Positions 9,215 to 17,535 of a stretch of 64,000 nt of DNA are shown one piece after another; positions within the stretch are counted from its first letter, which is position 1; each line of letters opens with the position of its first letter. The notes under the pieces are model-generated. The model saw only the letters and a list, made by a program, of their open reading frames with translations. It made no database searches and had not been told where the DNA came from. The position numbers were made by a program, and so were the translations under genes. Origin of the DNA: Prostheceraeus crozeri (lineage: Eukaryota > Platyhelminthes > Polycladida > Euryleptidae); the NCBI GenBank assembly GCA_907163375.1, contig CAJQUW010007240.1, positions 558,001 through 622,000 of the forward strand. The letters run 5' to 3'.

Positions 9215-11240
9215 AGTAGTAACCTCATTGCAGGCGCAAGGACAAAATGTGAAATGCTGACTCAGCCCCCCCCCTCTGGAAGGAAATGAGGGACATGGCC
9301 AAGGATATGCTGGGAGGAATGGGTCCGTGAGGAGAAAACTGTTCCCCCCCCTCGGCAGTGATCTTCCAGGTTTGGTTGTAGAGATGGTAGAAAGTGGTGC
9401 AATAGCTCATTTGAAAGCTAAGAGTGAGAAAAAGGCAGTGAAAAGCTCAGTTTGGGTTAATTTTCTTGGGTTTAGGGAGGAAAATGGCAGGAAACTGTCA
9501 GAGTTGGAAAAAGTCAGCTTTTGGAGGTTTTGGGATGAGAAAAGTCGTTTTTTGGGCAGAAGGAGTGCTCGGATGGGAAAATGGAGTGAAGATTCGGACT
9601 CTACGTGAAATTTTGGGTTAGGAAGGATGTTTCCAGCGACATTGGAGAGAAAAAGTTTTGAAGACCTACCCCCCCCCCTGCCAAACTTCCAACTTTGGTT
9701 GTAGAGATGGTAGAAAGTCGTGCAATAGCTCATTTGAAAGCTAAGAGTGAGAAAAAGGCAGTGAAAAGCTCAGTTTGGGTTAATTTTCTTGGGTTTAGGG
9801 AGGAAAATGGCAGGAAACTGTCAGAGTTGGAAAAAGTCAGCTTTTGGAGGTTTTGGGATGAGAAAAGTCGTTTTTTGGGCAGAAGGAGTGCTCGGATGGG
9901 AAAATGGAGTGAAGATTCGGACTCTACGTGAAATTTTGGGTTAGGAAGGATGTTTCCAGCGACATTGGAGAGAAAAAGTTTTGAAGACCTACCCCCCCCC
10001 CCCCTGCCAAACTTCCAACTTTGGTTGTAGAGATGGTAGAAAGTCGTGCAATAGCTCATTTGAAAGCTAAGAGTGAGAAAAAGGCAGTGAAAAGCTCAGT
10101 TTGGGTTAATTTTCTTGGGTTTAGGGAGGAAAATGGCAGGAAACTGTCAGAGTTGGAAAAAGTCAGCTTTTGGAGGTTTTGGGATGAGAAAAGTCGTTTT
10201 TCGGGCAGAAGGAGTGCTCGGATGGGAAAATGGAGTGCAAATTCGGACTCTACGTGAAATTTTGGGTTAGGAAGGATGTTTCCAGCGACATTGGAGAGAA
10301 AAAGTTTTGAAGACCTACCCCCCCCTGCCAAACTTCCAACTTTGGTTGTAGAGATGGTAGAAAGTCGTGCAATAGCTCATTTGAAAGCTAAGAGTGAGAA
10401 AAAGGCAGTGAAAAGCTCAGTTTGGGTTAATTTTCTTGGGTTTAGGGAGGAAAATGGCAGGAAACCGTCAGACTTCGAAAAGTCAGGTTTTGGAGGTTTT
10501 GGAGGTTTTGGGATGAGAAAAGTCGTTTTTCGGACAGAAGGAGGCCTCGGATGGGAAAATGGAGTGCAAATGCGGACGTTTTGGTCAAAGTTGGGTCTAG
10601 GAACTTCTTCCCAACTCAATCGGAGAGAAAAAGTTCTGACCCCCCCTCGGGAGACCTAGCTTCGATCTTGGCTTCCAGTGGACGGATTTTGTCGTTCCAT
10701 AGCTCGTTTGAAAGCTAAGAGTTAGACAAATTCACTGAAAGAAACGGCTTGTTCATATCTGCCTTCGTTTAGATGTGAGACGTCATTTAAGATTTTGGGA
10801 CCTTGACGAAAAACGACAGAGTTAGAATTTTGGACGTTTTGGGTTGTAGCTTCAAAACGAAGCATCGGATGGGAAAACGGATTTCAGATTTGGAATCAGC
10901 GTCAAATTCTGCATCTGTATGGTGAATTTGAAAGCAATCGGAGAGAAAAAGTTCTGACCCCCCCCCTCGGGAGACCTAGCTTCGATCTTGGCTTCCAGTG
11001 GACGGATTTTGTCGTGCCATAGCTCGTTTGAAAGCTAAGAGTTAGACAAATTTACTGAAAGAAACGGCTTGTTCATATCTGCCTTCGTCTAGATGTGAGA
11101 CGTCATTTAAGATTTTGGGAGATTGGTGAAAAACGACAGAGTTAGAATGTTTATGAAAATCGCTCCAGCGGGTGAAGCAAGCCTCGGACGAGTAAACAGA
11201 AACCAGATTAGGCATCAGCGTGTCATGTTGCACCTGAATG
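9215..11240. repeat. Left TIR array of element B
   Basis: Units of about 321-326 bp repeat four times between about 9370 and 10660 (anchor CAATAGCTCATTTGAAAGCT near 9400, 9723, 10049 and 10370). Two units closer to the C-type TIR follow, to about 11240. Each junction has a run of C varying from 6 to 12. Orientation is opposite to the right TIR of A. The repeated 78-aa frames inside are artefacts of the repeat. Confidence 0.85.
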
Positions 11241-11277
11241 TCATTCATGCTATGTCTCCGAAGTCAAAGGAAGAAAG

Positions 11278-11700
11278 ATGACAAAAGCAGTAAAGTTTAC
11301 GAATGAATTTTGTTCACTACGTTTTCATCAACAAAGTCTTCGTGGTGTGATTAGGGACTACATCATCTCCTTTCATCATGAAAAGGCATACTTAGAATTT
11401 GCTATCGCTAAAGGTTACTTCGTTTTCCAACAGCTCATGGACAGTTTGATGAATAAAGATGTGAAAGGACGATTAGTTGCAGAGATTGAATTTAAGAAAG
11501 TGACTGATGAACATGCAGGTGAACGTGTAGTGTTTCATTTTGCATCCTATTCTGCAGAGACGATACATGATCCCAAAGATTTCTATCAGCGACACATGGC
11601 AAAAATTGCATCTCGACTAGATTCATTTCATGAGCATGGATCCAACTTGCTCTTATGTCGCATAAAACACATTCAAATTCAACTCAATGTGTTAAACTAG
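11278..11700 (+). CDS. Stand-alone pPolB N-terminal-domain-like protein (B copy 1)
   Basis: The ATG at 11278 gives 140 aa. Shared pattern with 13908-14327, 22937-23428, 38962-39372 and with about residues 95-245 of pPolB: an LRFHQQSL...RDY start, KGRLVAEIEF in the middle, FHFASYSAETI, then FYQRHMAKIASRLDSFHEHGSNLLL and IKHIQIQLNVL at the end. In pPolB the same segment reads RIASCAADLI...RHATYLVSNLNKFNERDSGLVF...IKINLL. No zinc finger or polymerase part is attached. It is the first gene inside the TIR of B. The role is unknown; a partner or competitor of pPolB is a guess. Confidence 0.65.
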   Translation: MTKAVKFTNEFCSLRFHQQSLRGVIRDYIISFHHEKAYLEFAIAKGYFVFQQLMDSLMNKDVKGRLVAEIEFKKVTDEHAGERVVFHFASYSAETIHDPKDFYQRHMAKIASRLDSFHEHGSNLLLCRIKHIQIQLNVLN

Positions 11701-11795
11701 ATTCGACTACAAGATTTGGGAAAGCATTTATGAGTCAGACGTCCGCGTGCCTCCTTTTCCCTGCCGCAACGAAGTCAGGGGAGAAACGGAGGCCT

Positions 11796-11845
11796 CTGAT
11801 TGGCTCACATAGTGTCAAATGTGGATTCGCAGGAGACTATAAAAG
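11796..11845 (+). promoter_or_regulatory. CCAAT and TATA promoter
   Basis: GATTGGCTC (inverted CCAAT, about 11797-11805) lies about 35 bp before TATAAAAG at 11838-11845. The next ATG in a good frame is at 11960. This is a classical RNA polymerase II core promoter. Confidence 0.7.
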
Positions 11846-11959
11846 CAGACGTCTTCATTTCATTCTCTTGACTTGGAAAGCGTGTGTGACTTGCTGAAGC
11901 CATTCTCCCCTCTCAACTTTGTCTGATCAATCCTGTTTGCAAATTTGCAAGTGAATGTC

Positions 11960-12190
11960 ATGACTGTTTGGCCTAAACCTTACCAGCATTTTAGAAGAGA
12001 GGCGCAGGAGAGTGTGTGGCCGATGATTGTACAAGCTTATTTTGTTGAACCATTGCCGCCACCGCCTCCACCACCTAGACGCTTTACCTTTAAGTCTTTT
12101 AGGGAATTGAAACTCAATTCGGGTCATAAGCCCAAGACATTTAATTTACTGGACGATGACGAAGACTTAGACTTTGGTGATAAGCTTTAA
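11960..12190 (+). CDS. Small proline-rich acidic-tailed protein (unknown)
   Basis: 76 aa from the ATG at 11960, chosen because it lies about 115 bp after the TATA box. It has a run of eight prolines within VEPLPPPPPPPPRRF, a basic middle (FKSFRELKLNSGHKPK) and an acidic tail (LLDDDEDLDFGDKL). No family recognised. The stop is followed 21 nt later by a perfect histone-type stem-loop, which supports a real transcript end. Confidence 0.55.
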   Translation: MTVWPKPYQHFRREAQESVWPMIVQAYFVEPLPPPPPPPRRFTFKSFRELKLNSGHKPKTFNLLDDDEDLDFGDKL

Positions 12191-12210
12191 ATCCTGTGAA
12201 CGCTCCAAAA

Positions 12211-12226
12211 GGTCCTCTTAAGGGCC
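12211..12226 (+). terminator. Histone-type 3' stem-loop
   Basis: GGTCCTCTTAAGGGCC fits GGYYYUHHUHARRRCC at all positions. It is preceded by CCAAAA and followed by ACC, as in histone mRNAs (CCAAA-stem-loop-ACC). It lies 21 nt after the stop of the preceding small gene. Confidence 0.8.
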
Positions 12227-12424
12227 ACCTCATATGTCACTGCTAAGCTAACAATTTACTTTTCTCTGATGATCATGAATGTACTTAGTGGTATTCTTTC
12301 GTTACAGACTGCCATGGCCATGAATCCTACTCCAACTGCTGCATCACTGAATCCTCAACATCTCGAGCTGTGAAATCCGAAAATTGAAAAGGTAATTCAC
12401 AGCTATCCTACCTACAAACAACAA

Positions 12425-13006
12425 GTGCCCTACAACGGTGTTCGACTCTATCTTCAAACGCCGGCGGTATACTTACCAAAAGTGGATACGCAAGTAAATC
12501 GTTGCAGTCAAAACCTAAGTATCCCTATTGATAATTGGTTGCGTCAGCAGCTTGACATTTTAGAAGACTTTGTGAGGCAAAAGGCTCTTATTCCTACTGA
12601 ACTATTGCAGTTGTGGCCAGAAAAGAAAACTTCTTATTATAAACCATTGTATCGCGGCACTCGCTGCTATATTTTACAAAGCAAGTATTGTAAAGTCACT
12701 TCAGGAGTGACAGTTGAACAGTCAGTTGAAACAGAATTGTCATCGCTAGGTGCTGGCTTTTATTCATTTCATATTGAGGTGCCTGTTGTTTATGTGGGAC
12801 CTCATCAATCTGACGGGAATTTGATTTCTCTCAATTTGCGCATTGCTCAAATTCATCATCAACCTGAGTTAACAGGACTTGATCACATTGAGAAAGTCAT
12901 TGATTCTTGTGTCAAAGAGTGTCAAGAACCTGTCACGAAACCTAAACGTCGTCGCGCATCAAAGAAAGATGGTGTTACCACCAAAGAGAAATCTTACGTA
13001 TTGTAA
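12425..13006 (+). CDS. GxGFYSF-family protein, B copy 1 (unknown)
   Basis: 193 codons from a GTG; coding continues some way upstream, near a splice acceptor at about 12307, and the start is uncertain. Signature: LGAGFYSFHIEVPVVYVGPHQSDGN followed by LNLRIAQI. The same pattern occurs in 14821-15390 (GKGFYSFEI...MGPRRDGRLFTLN) and weakly in 37428-38042. Upstream is a shared RQQLDILEDFV segment. The tail is strongly basic (KPKRRRASKKD). It lies next to exonuclease-like and RING genes. A nucleic-acid-binding role is possible from the basic tail but unproven. Confidence 0.6.
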   Translation: MPYNGVRLYLQTPAVYLPKVDTQVNRCSQNLSIPIDNWLRQQLDILEDFVRQKALIPTELLQLWPEKKTSYYKPLYRGTRCYILQSKYCKVTSGVTVEQSVETELSSLGAGFYSFHIEVPVVYVGPHQSDGNLISLNLRIAQIHHQPELTGLDHIEKVIDSCVKECQEPVTKPKRRRASKKDGVTTKEKSYVL

Positions 13007-13148
13007 TCAGTTAGTATGTAGTGAATGTGGAAAACGCGGTCTTGTGCGTTGTGTTCAAATAAAACTTTGTCATCATGTTGTATGTATCTTTTGTTATGTA
13101 AAGGACAGACATCATTGTAAAGTTCCTGCTCAATGTATTATTTTGTAA
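12969..13148 (+). CDS. Small RING-like zinc-finger protein (B)
   Basis: About 60 aa with a compact zinc-binding pattern, CSECGKRGLVRC...CHHVVCIFC...HHCKVPAQC, reminiscent of a RING or half-RING. It overlaps the 3' end of the preceding gene in another frame. The counterpart in element C is at 38091-38291 with matching spacing (CFECRRRGLIRY...CHHIICVFC), which argues that it is real. It may be a separate small protein or an exon. Confidence 0.55.
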   Translation: MVLPPKRNLTYCNQLVCSECGKRGLVRCVQIKLCHHVVCIFCYVKDRHHCKVPAQCIIL

Positions 13149-13170
13149 TGAAGTCTTTTTGATATTGTAG

Positions 13171-13734
13171 GTTGTCATCTTCATAGACAGTGAGGGAACA
13201 CCCATGCAGGAATTGAGTGCTATTGCAATGAGAGAAAGTGAGCAAACTGTTGTTAGTGTATATCATAGATTTGCCTACTGTCCTCCACACAAAGACGAAT
13301 GGTCACGGCGTCATGTGCATGGACTTGATCCTTCTATTTTAATTCATATTGGATTTGTAAATGAAACGTATTTGATAAGTGATTTCAAACGGTGGCTGTC
13401 AGGTTTTCATATTGTTAAAATATTAGGAAATGATTCTGAACGAGAAGCAACAACACTTCAGTTGCACATTGATAATTTATATTTACCATGTTGGGTAGAT
13501 CGTGTAAGACAAGACTATCATATGCATTGTGATCAAAAGAAGTTTAGAGATGAAATGATTTTTGACATGGCAACTTGTTTCGGTGAGAGACATCACCTTT
13601 ACAGACCACCATCCCATTGTAATACTAGAAATAAAGCTACCTACATTGCAAAACTCTCTTCACGCTGGCATTGTAGTCTCTATGACGTTTATGAACTGTA
13701 TCTATATTACTGTCAACAGCATGGGTCTATGTAA
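13171..13734 (+). CDS. DEDDh 3'-5' exonuclease-like protein (B)
   Basis: A splice acceptor (GATATTGTAG) ends at 13170 and opens VVIFIDSEGTPMQELSAIAM, a good match to Exo I (DxE within a hydrophobic strand). HGLDPSILIHIGF and LISDFKRWL fit Exo II, and HCSLYDVYELYLYY near the C-terminus fits Exo III (HxxxxD). The 188-residue product matches the gene at 38325-38874 over its whole length. Cys-rich H/C residues lie in the middle. The likely role is 3'-end trimming in replication or RNA turnover. The assignment rests on motifs only; an internal ATG at 13204 would lose Exo I. Confidence 0.6.
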   Translation, partial: VVIFIDSEGTPMQELSAIAMRESEQTVVSVYHRFAYCPPHKDEWSRRHVHGLDPSILIHIGFVNETYLISDFKRWLSGFHIVKILGNDSEREATTLQLHIDNLYLPCWVDRVRQDYHMHCDQKKFRDEMIFDMATCFGERHHLYRPPSHCNTRNKATYIAKLSSRWHCSLYDVYELYLYYCQQHGSM

Positions 13735-13814
13735 AACATGTTTTTGCTCCTTGTGAATGAATGATGATCATTTTATGAAGTGTATTCTGTACTTGTAAAT
13801 TTTGTCTGGTGTTG

Positions 13815-13820
13815 AATAAA
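13815..13820 (+). terminator. Poly(A) signal AATAAA
   Basis: AATAAA about 80 nt after the stop of the exonuclease-like gene, followed by a T/G-rich stretch. Similar signals follow the 13908-14327 (14332) and 22937-23428 (23425) genes. Confidence 0.5.
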
Positions 13821-13907
13821 CTTACAGTGGAAAATGATTGTTATTTCTGTTTTATTCATAGTGGAAGTCATTGAAGCAATGTGAAATCTATAGTTACATC
13901 GTTTATG

Positions 13908-14327
13908 ATGGCGCATCGTACCTTAAGTAACCACATGTGTCATTTGACACTTGATCAACAAGGATTCGATGGATTCTTACAAGATTGGAAACTTACATTT
14001 AAAATGAAGATGAATGATATGAAAGTAGTGCTCACTGAAAGCCTTCTTCTCTTCAAAAGATTGATGGAGAGCTTACAACCTCAACATGTAAAGGGTAGAT
14101 TAGTTGCTTATATAGAGTTGAAAGATTTACAAAAACCACTTCGTTTTGGATCTTATTGCACAGAATGGATTACTCTTAGTGATCAATTTTATGGTCGTCA
14201 TATGGAGAAAATTATGGAGAGAATAGAAGAGACGTTGGAAGGAAATGCATGCGTTGTTAAACATATCATGATTCAACTGAGTGTGTTTACATCCACGACT
14301 TTGTTTGATGCGCGACACATTGTGTAG
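13908..14327 (+). CDS. Stand-alone pPolB N-terminal-domain-like protein (B copy 2)
   Basis: The most diverged of the four. The ATG at 13908 gives 139 aa. It keeps HLTLDQQGFDGF...W, VKGRLVAYIELKDL, FGSYCTEWITL, FYGRHMEKIMERIEETL and IKHIMIQLSVF-type endings in the right order and spacing. The N-terminal half is weaker. AATAAA follows the stop by a few bases. It lies between the exonuclease-like gene and the tandem TGAGTCAT repeats. Confidence 0.55.
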   Translation: MAHRTLSNHMCHLTLDQQGFDGFLQDWKLTFKMKMNDMKVVLTESLLLFKRLMESLQPQHVKGRLVAYIELKDLQKPLRFGSYCTEWITLSDQFYGRHMEKIMERIEETLEGNACVVKHIMIQLSVFTSTTLFDARHIV

Positions 14328-14380
14328 ATGCAATAAAGTTTTCTTTTCACTGAGTATTTTGTAATGGTGTATAGAGCAAC

Positions 14381-14637
14381 ATGAGTCATTGCGCTTTGTG
14401 CATTACTATCGGGCTCTTTGTTAGATAAATGAATGCGTCTTTGTTCGAGAAAGGGGCGTGTCACAACATGAGTCATTGCCCTTTGTGCATTACTATCGGG
14501 CTCTTTGTTAGATAAATGAATGCGTCTTTGTTCGCTAAAAGGGACGTGTCACAACATGAGTCATTGCGCTTTGTGCATTACTATCGGGCTCTTTGTTAGA
14601 TAAATGAATGCATCTTTGTTCGCTAAAAGGGCGTGTC
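14381..14637. repeat. Three 87-88-bp tandem units with TGAGTCAT
   Basis: Units start near 14381, 14468 and 14556. Each carries ATGAGTCATTG (AP-1/bZIP-like), ATCGGGCTCTTTGTTAG and GGGCGTGTCAC. They lie directly upstream of the TATA promoter at 14769, so they may be upstream activating repeats. Confidence 0.85.
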
Positions 14638-14749
14638 ACTCAAGTCTTTGTAAGAGGGAAGGTTTCCACCCACGCAGTCAAAAGTTCACGTGCGATAACT
14701 CTTTGTCACATAACAAAGACAGGGAAAACGAGAAAAGGGAAACGCATGT

Positions 14750-14775
14750 GATTGGAGCTAGGTCTGCTTATAAAA
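14750..14775 (+). promoter_or_regulatory. CCAAT and TATA promoter
   Basis: GTGATTGGAGC (about 14750) and TATAAAA at 14769-14775, followed by an ATG in good context at 14821. The spacing resembles the promoters at 11838 and 37252. Confidence 0.7.
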
Positions 14776-14820
14776 CGGACGACTGAGCGCATGGCAATCA
14801 TTTCCGTCCTTGCGCTAACC

Positions 14821-15390
14821 ATGCAGTTTCTCGAAGCCATCAACGCCTCTGCTCTCGCACTGGGTACACTGAACTCCCTTACTTTAGCATCGGGTAAAAA
14901 TGCTTTCAATCAAAAGATAACTCATCATGGAGAAGCCGTAACCATAAAATCTCCAAGTCAACGGATAGATTATCTAAAGATTATGTCAACAAAGCATGGA
15001 GTGGCCGTGTGTGTGCCATTAGACTATTGGACACGGTTACAATTCAATACTCTTGAAACATTCCTGAAAGAAAATCTCACCATTCCCAAAGAAATTGTTC
15101 GGCACAATGGGAAGCGGCCACAAGTTCCCATCATGGAAAGACGATACATGTATGTGCATATGGATAGACACTGTCTCATCATCCATGAAAAGGAGGGCAG
15201 CGAATTCGACTTACTCAATTGCAAACCTCTCCCCATTTTGGGAAAAGGATTCTACTCCTTCGAAATTAAAATTCAAACCATCGACATGGGTCCTCGCAGG
15301 GACGGAAGGTTGTTTACGTTGAATCCCTATCTTGTCTCCATCACCTTTAAAAATGATGTCCATGTTGATGATGATGATCAACTACAGTAA
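14821..15390 (+). CDS. GxGFYSF-family protein, B copy 2 (unknown)
   Basis: 189 aa from the ATG at 14821, chosen as the first well-placed ATG after the TATA box at 14769. It has VPLDYWTRLQFNTLETFL (paralogous to RQQLDILEDFV of copy 1), then GKGFYSFEIKIQTIDMGPRRDGRLFTLNPYLVSITF, then an acidic HVDDDDQ tail. The mid-region KRPQVPIMERRYMYVH matches the KKTSYYKPLYRGTRCY region of copy 1 in position. No known family is recognised. It is followed by a histone-like hairpin and a downstream element. Confidence 0.65.
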   Translation: MQFLEAINASALALGTLNSLTLASGKNAFNQKITHHGEAVTIKSPSQRIDYLKIMSTKHGVAVCVPLDYWTRLQFNTLETFLKENLTIPKEIVRHNGKRPQVPIMERRYMYVHMDRHCLIIHEKEGSEFDLLNCKPLPILGKGFYSFEIKIQTIDMGPRRDGRLFTLNPYLVSITFKNDVHVDDDDQLQ

Positions 15391-15419
15391 CACTCTCCAC
15401 ACACTGAGAACGCACCATC

Positions 15420-15464
15420 GGTCTTTATGAGACCACGGCCTAACGGCCACCGTATCAAGAAAGA
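15420..15464 (+). terminator. Histone-like hairpin with sea-urchin-type downstream element
   Basis: GGTCTTTATGAGACC (15420-15434) is a hairpin one base short of the histone 16-mer. It is followed by a second small hairpin (GGCC-TAAC-GGCC), then CAAGAAAGA at 15456-15464, the form of the histone downstream element best known from sea urchins. It lies about 30 nt after the stop. Confidence 0.6.
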
Positions 15465-15546
15465 AAATGTACACTCACCATGCCACACATGAACATGACT
15501 CTCTCCTTCTTTCTTAGGCATACCCTTCTTCACTCAAGTTTTAATC

Positions 15547-16176
15547 ATGTGGAAGTTATCAGCATGGCTCCATGTATCATGGAAAAGTCAGTGTGTTACA
15601 TTTCATGATACGAAACATCAACTTCAGATAACTCTAGAACGCTTTCAACTACGAAGGTTGCATCGCGCAATCCTATCCAACTCTTGCCGTGTCATTAACG
15701 TAGGAGACGGCATTGTATTTATTCGCATTCAAGAGATGATTCTACATAATGATCACTGCTACATTGTGATTCCAAAACCCTCATGGGAAAAGTATAAAAG
15801 GGAAGTTCACTCCACCCTCATGTCATTTGTGAGTCATGCTCCCCATCCGCATCATCAACGCCATGCGCGAAATGAATCTCAGAAGAGACATCGATTTAGA
15901 ACAGTTGCATACCCATCTTCCCGATTCAGTCTATCATCGCGGTCGTCCGCAAATGTTGGTCATTCGCATGAGCAACGGTCGAAATCTTCAAATCTTTCGC
16001 TGCGGCAAAATCCAAGTCCTAGGAAACCTTTCTCATTTCGTGATGCAGTCCATGTGTTACGAAGTCGTCAAGAAAATGCGAACACTCATGCCTCATCTCC
16101 GCCTCAGTCCCCTGACATTGAAGAATATAGTAGTGTCTGTTCAATTGAAGATGTTAGTGAATCTAGCAAACATTAA
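15547..16176 (+). CDS. PC4-like N-terminus protein overlapping the TBP-like gene (B)
   Basis: The ATG at 15547 gives 209 aa. Residues 1-100 (WKSQCVTFHDTKHQLQITLERFQLRRLHRAI...WEKYKREVHSTL) align with 48449-49099 and 49122-49478. Their pattern, a beta strand, then ITL..FQ.L, resembles the transcription coactivator PC4, though weakly. A Ser/His/Arg-rich linker and a conserved C-terminal PFSFRDAVHVLRSR plus acidic tail follow. The last 341 nt are read in another frame by the TBP-like gene. The element C gene has the same overlap. Confidence 0.6.
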   Translation: MWKLSAWLHVSWKSQCVTFHDTKHQLQITLERFQLRRLHRAILSNSCRVINVGDGIVFIRIQEMILHNDHCYIVIPKPSWEKYKREVHSTLMSFVSHAPHPHHQRHARNESQKRHRFRTVAYPSSRFSLSSRSSANVGHSHEQRSKSSNLSLRQNPSPRKPFSFRDAVHVLRSRQENANTHASSPPQSPDIEEYSSVCSIEDVSESSKH

Positions 16177-16375
16177 AACCAGTAATCATTGCATATTTTA
16201 TGAAACTGAACTCTTTCCTGCTGCTCTGATTCGGAAGTGGCATCCTGTACATATTGCAGTGTTTCACAACGAACATTGTATCATGACTGGTTTACGTGAT
16301 ATCAGTAAAGTAGCTGACATTGTTAAATCTTTAATGCGTTATCTGTATGAGTCACAGTTAATAGAATCGTGTTAA
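15836..16375 (+). CDS. TATA-binding-protein-like protein (B)
   Basis: 179 aa from the ATG at 15836. Both TBP repeats are visible. Repeat 1: IDLEQLHTHLPDSVYHRGRPQ, then LVIRM...LQIFRCGKIQVLG. Repeat 2: LKNIVVSVQL, FYETELFPAALIRKW, VHIAVFHNEHCIMTGL. The YEPELFPGLIYR and SGKVVLTG signatures of eukaryotic TBP are recognisable. It may redirect the host transcription machinery to element promoters, many of which have TATA boxes. No N-terminal extension is seen. It overlaps the PC4-like gene over 341 nt. Confidence 0.8.
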   Translation: MLPIRIINAMREMNLRRDIDLEQLHTHLPDSVYHRGRPQMLVIRMSNGRNLQIFRCGKIQVLGNLSHFVMQSMCYEVVKKMRTLMPHLRLSPLTLKNIVVSVQLKMLVNLANIKTSNHCIFYETELFPAALIRKWHPVHIAVFHNEHCIMTGLRDISKVADIVKSLMRYLYESQLIESC

Positions 16376-16639
16376 TCACATGATGCGTTTTGAATGAGTC
16401 ATCGCAATGAACTATCGTCCACACTCTTGTCGGTGAAAAGGTCACGCTGTCTGACGTGAGGCGAAATCGATGTTGAATGACAGGCCCACACACACACGTG
16501 TCGGTGAAAAGGTTGAAGAAGACTGATTAGATTCTTATCTATCTGACTGACGCCTTACCACCTCATGATTCAGAGCTATTTATAGACATGAGTCAGCAAA
16601 GTGGTTGATGTTTCCTAAGTCGAAGAAATTGTCATGATG

Positions 16640-17160
16640 TCACATTCGTTGGTGAGGATGATAACTTACAAACTCTGACATGGTTTTGACTTTATTTTAT
16701 ACTTTACCTATCTTGCAAGTAGTGAAATACTTATGACTTCATTTTATATCACACCTATCTTACAAACTGTACAAACAGTGAAATGATTTTAACATTAATT
16801 CAAACTTTACAATCATCAACTTTATTTTTCTAACTTTACAAACAGTGAAGTGATTCTAACTTCATTTATATTTCACCTATCTTACAAACTGTACAAACAG
16901 TGAAATGATTTTAACATTAATTCAAACTTTACAATCATCAACTTTATTTCTAACTTTACAAACGTCAACTTTATTTCTAACTTTACAAACAGTGAAGTGA
17001 TTCTAACTTCATTTATATTTCACCTATCTTACAAACTGTACAAACAGTAAAATGGTTTTGACATTAATTCAAACTTTACAATCATCAACTTTATTTCTAA
17101 CTTAACAAACGTCAACTTTATTTCTAACCCTACCCATCTTACAAAATGATCAAAACTTTT
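16640..17160. repeat. AT-rich imperfect tandem repeats
   Basis: Alternating modules such as CTTACAAACTGTACAAACAGTGAA, CTTTACAATCATCAACTTTATT and GATTCTAACTTCATTTATA recur three or four times. There is no open frame. It lies between the 3' ends of the converging TBP-like gene (+) and pPolB (-). 16376-16640 shows no gene; it has two copies of GTCGGTGAAAAGGT and TGAGTCA motifs. Confidence 0.8.
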
Positions 17161-17289
17161 ACTTCTGTCTAATGAGTGAGAATCCCATCTTTATGTCAAA
17201 GGAAAACGACACAGTCTGTACATGATATGTTATTCATCATCACAACCGATTTTCATAGCACCGCACATAGTTAATACTGATGGTAGTAG

Positions 17290-17400
17290 AAAACAAAGTT
17301 TTTATGGCTCACATCACCGGAGAAAACAAAGTCACTGATATGCAGGGAGAAAACAAAGTCACTCATGTGCAGGGAGAACACAACGTCAAGAAAAAACCAG
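17290..17400. repeat. Short ~29-bp tandem repeats (GAAAACAAAGTCACT)
   Basis: Three to four copies of GGAGAAAACAAAGTCAC with ATATGCAG/ATGTGCAG between them, just downstream of pPolB of element B. The minus-strand frame across it (SDFVFSLHISDFVFS) is a by-product. Confidence 0.7.
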
Positions 17401-17535
17401 TTGATATGTAAGTCATGATATGAAGTGATCAGGAGTTGGACGCATGTTCCAAGGCACTCACTCACAACACCCCATAGAAAACGCCATGGAGTAAAAAGCA
17501 AAACATCAACCACAACAGAGAGGAAGCATTCATCA

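Noticed and set aside
9327-10657. Repeated 78-aa frames (MVVEMVESRAIAHLKAKSEKK...)
   Set aside because: They lie in the TIR repeat units, open on both strands, with no codon-level conservation apart from the repeat itself.
15420-15434. Counting this hairpin as a full match to the histone consensus
   Set aside because: It is 15 nt, one short, with G in a loop position that should be A, C or U; kept only as histone-like because of the downstream CAAGAAAGA.
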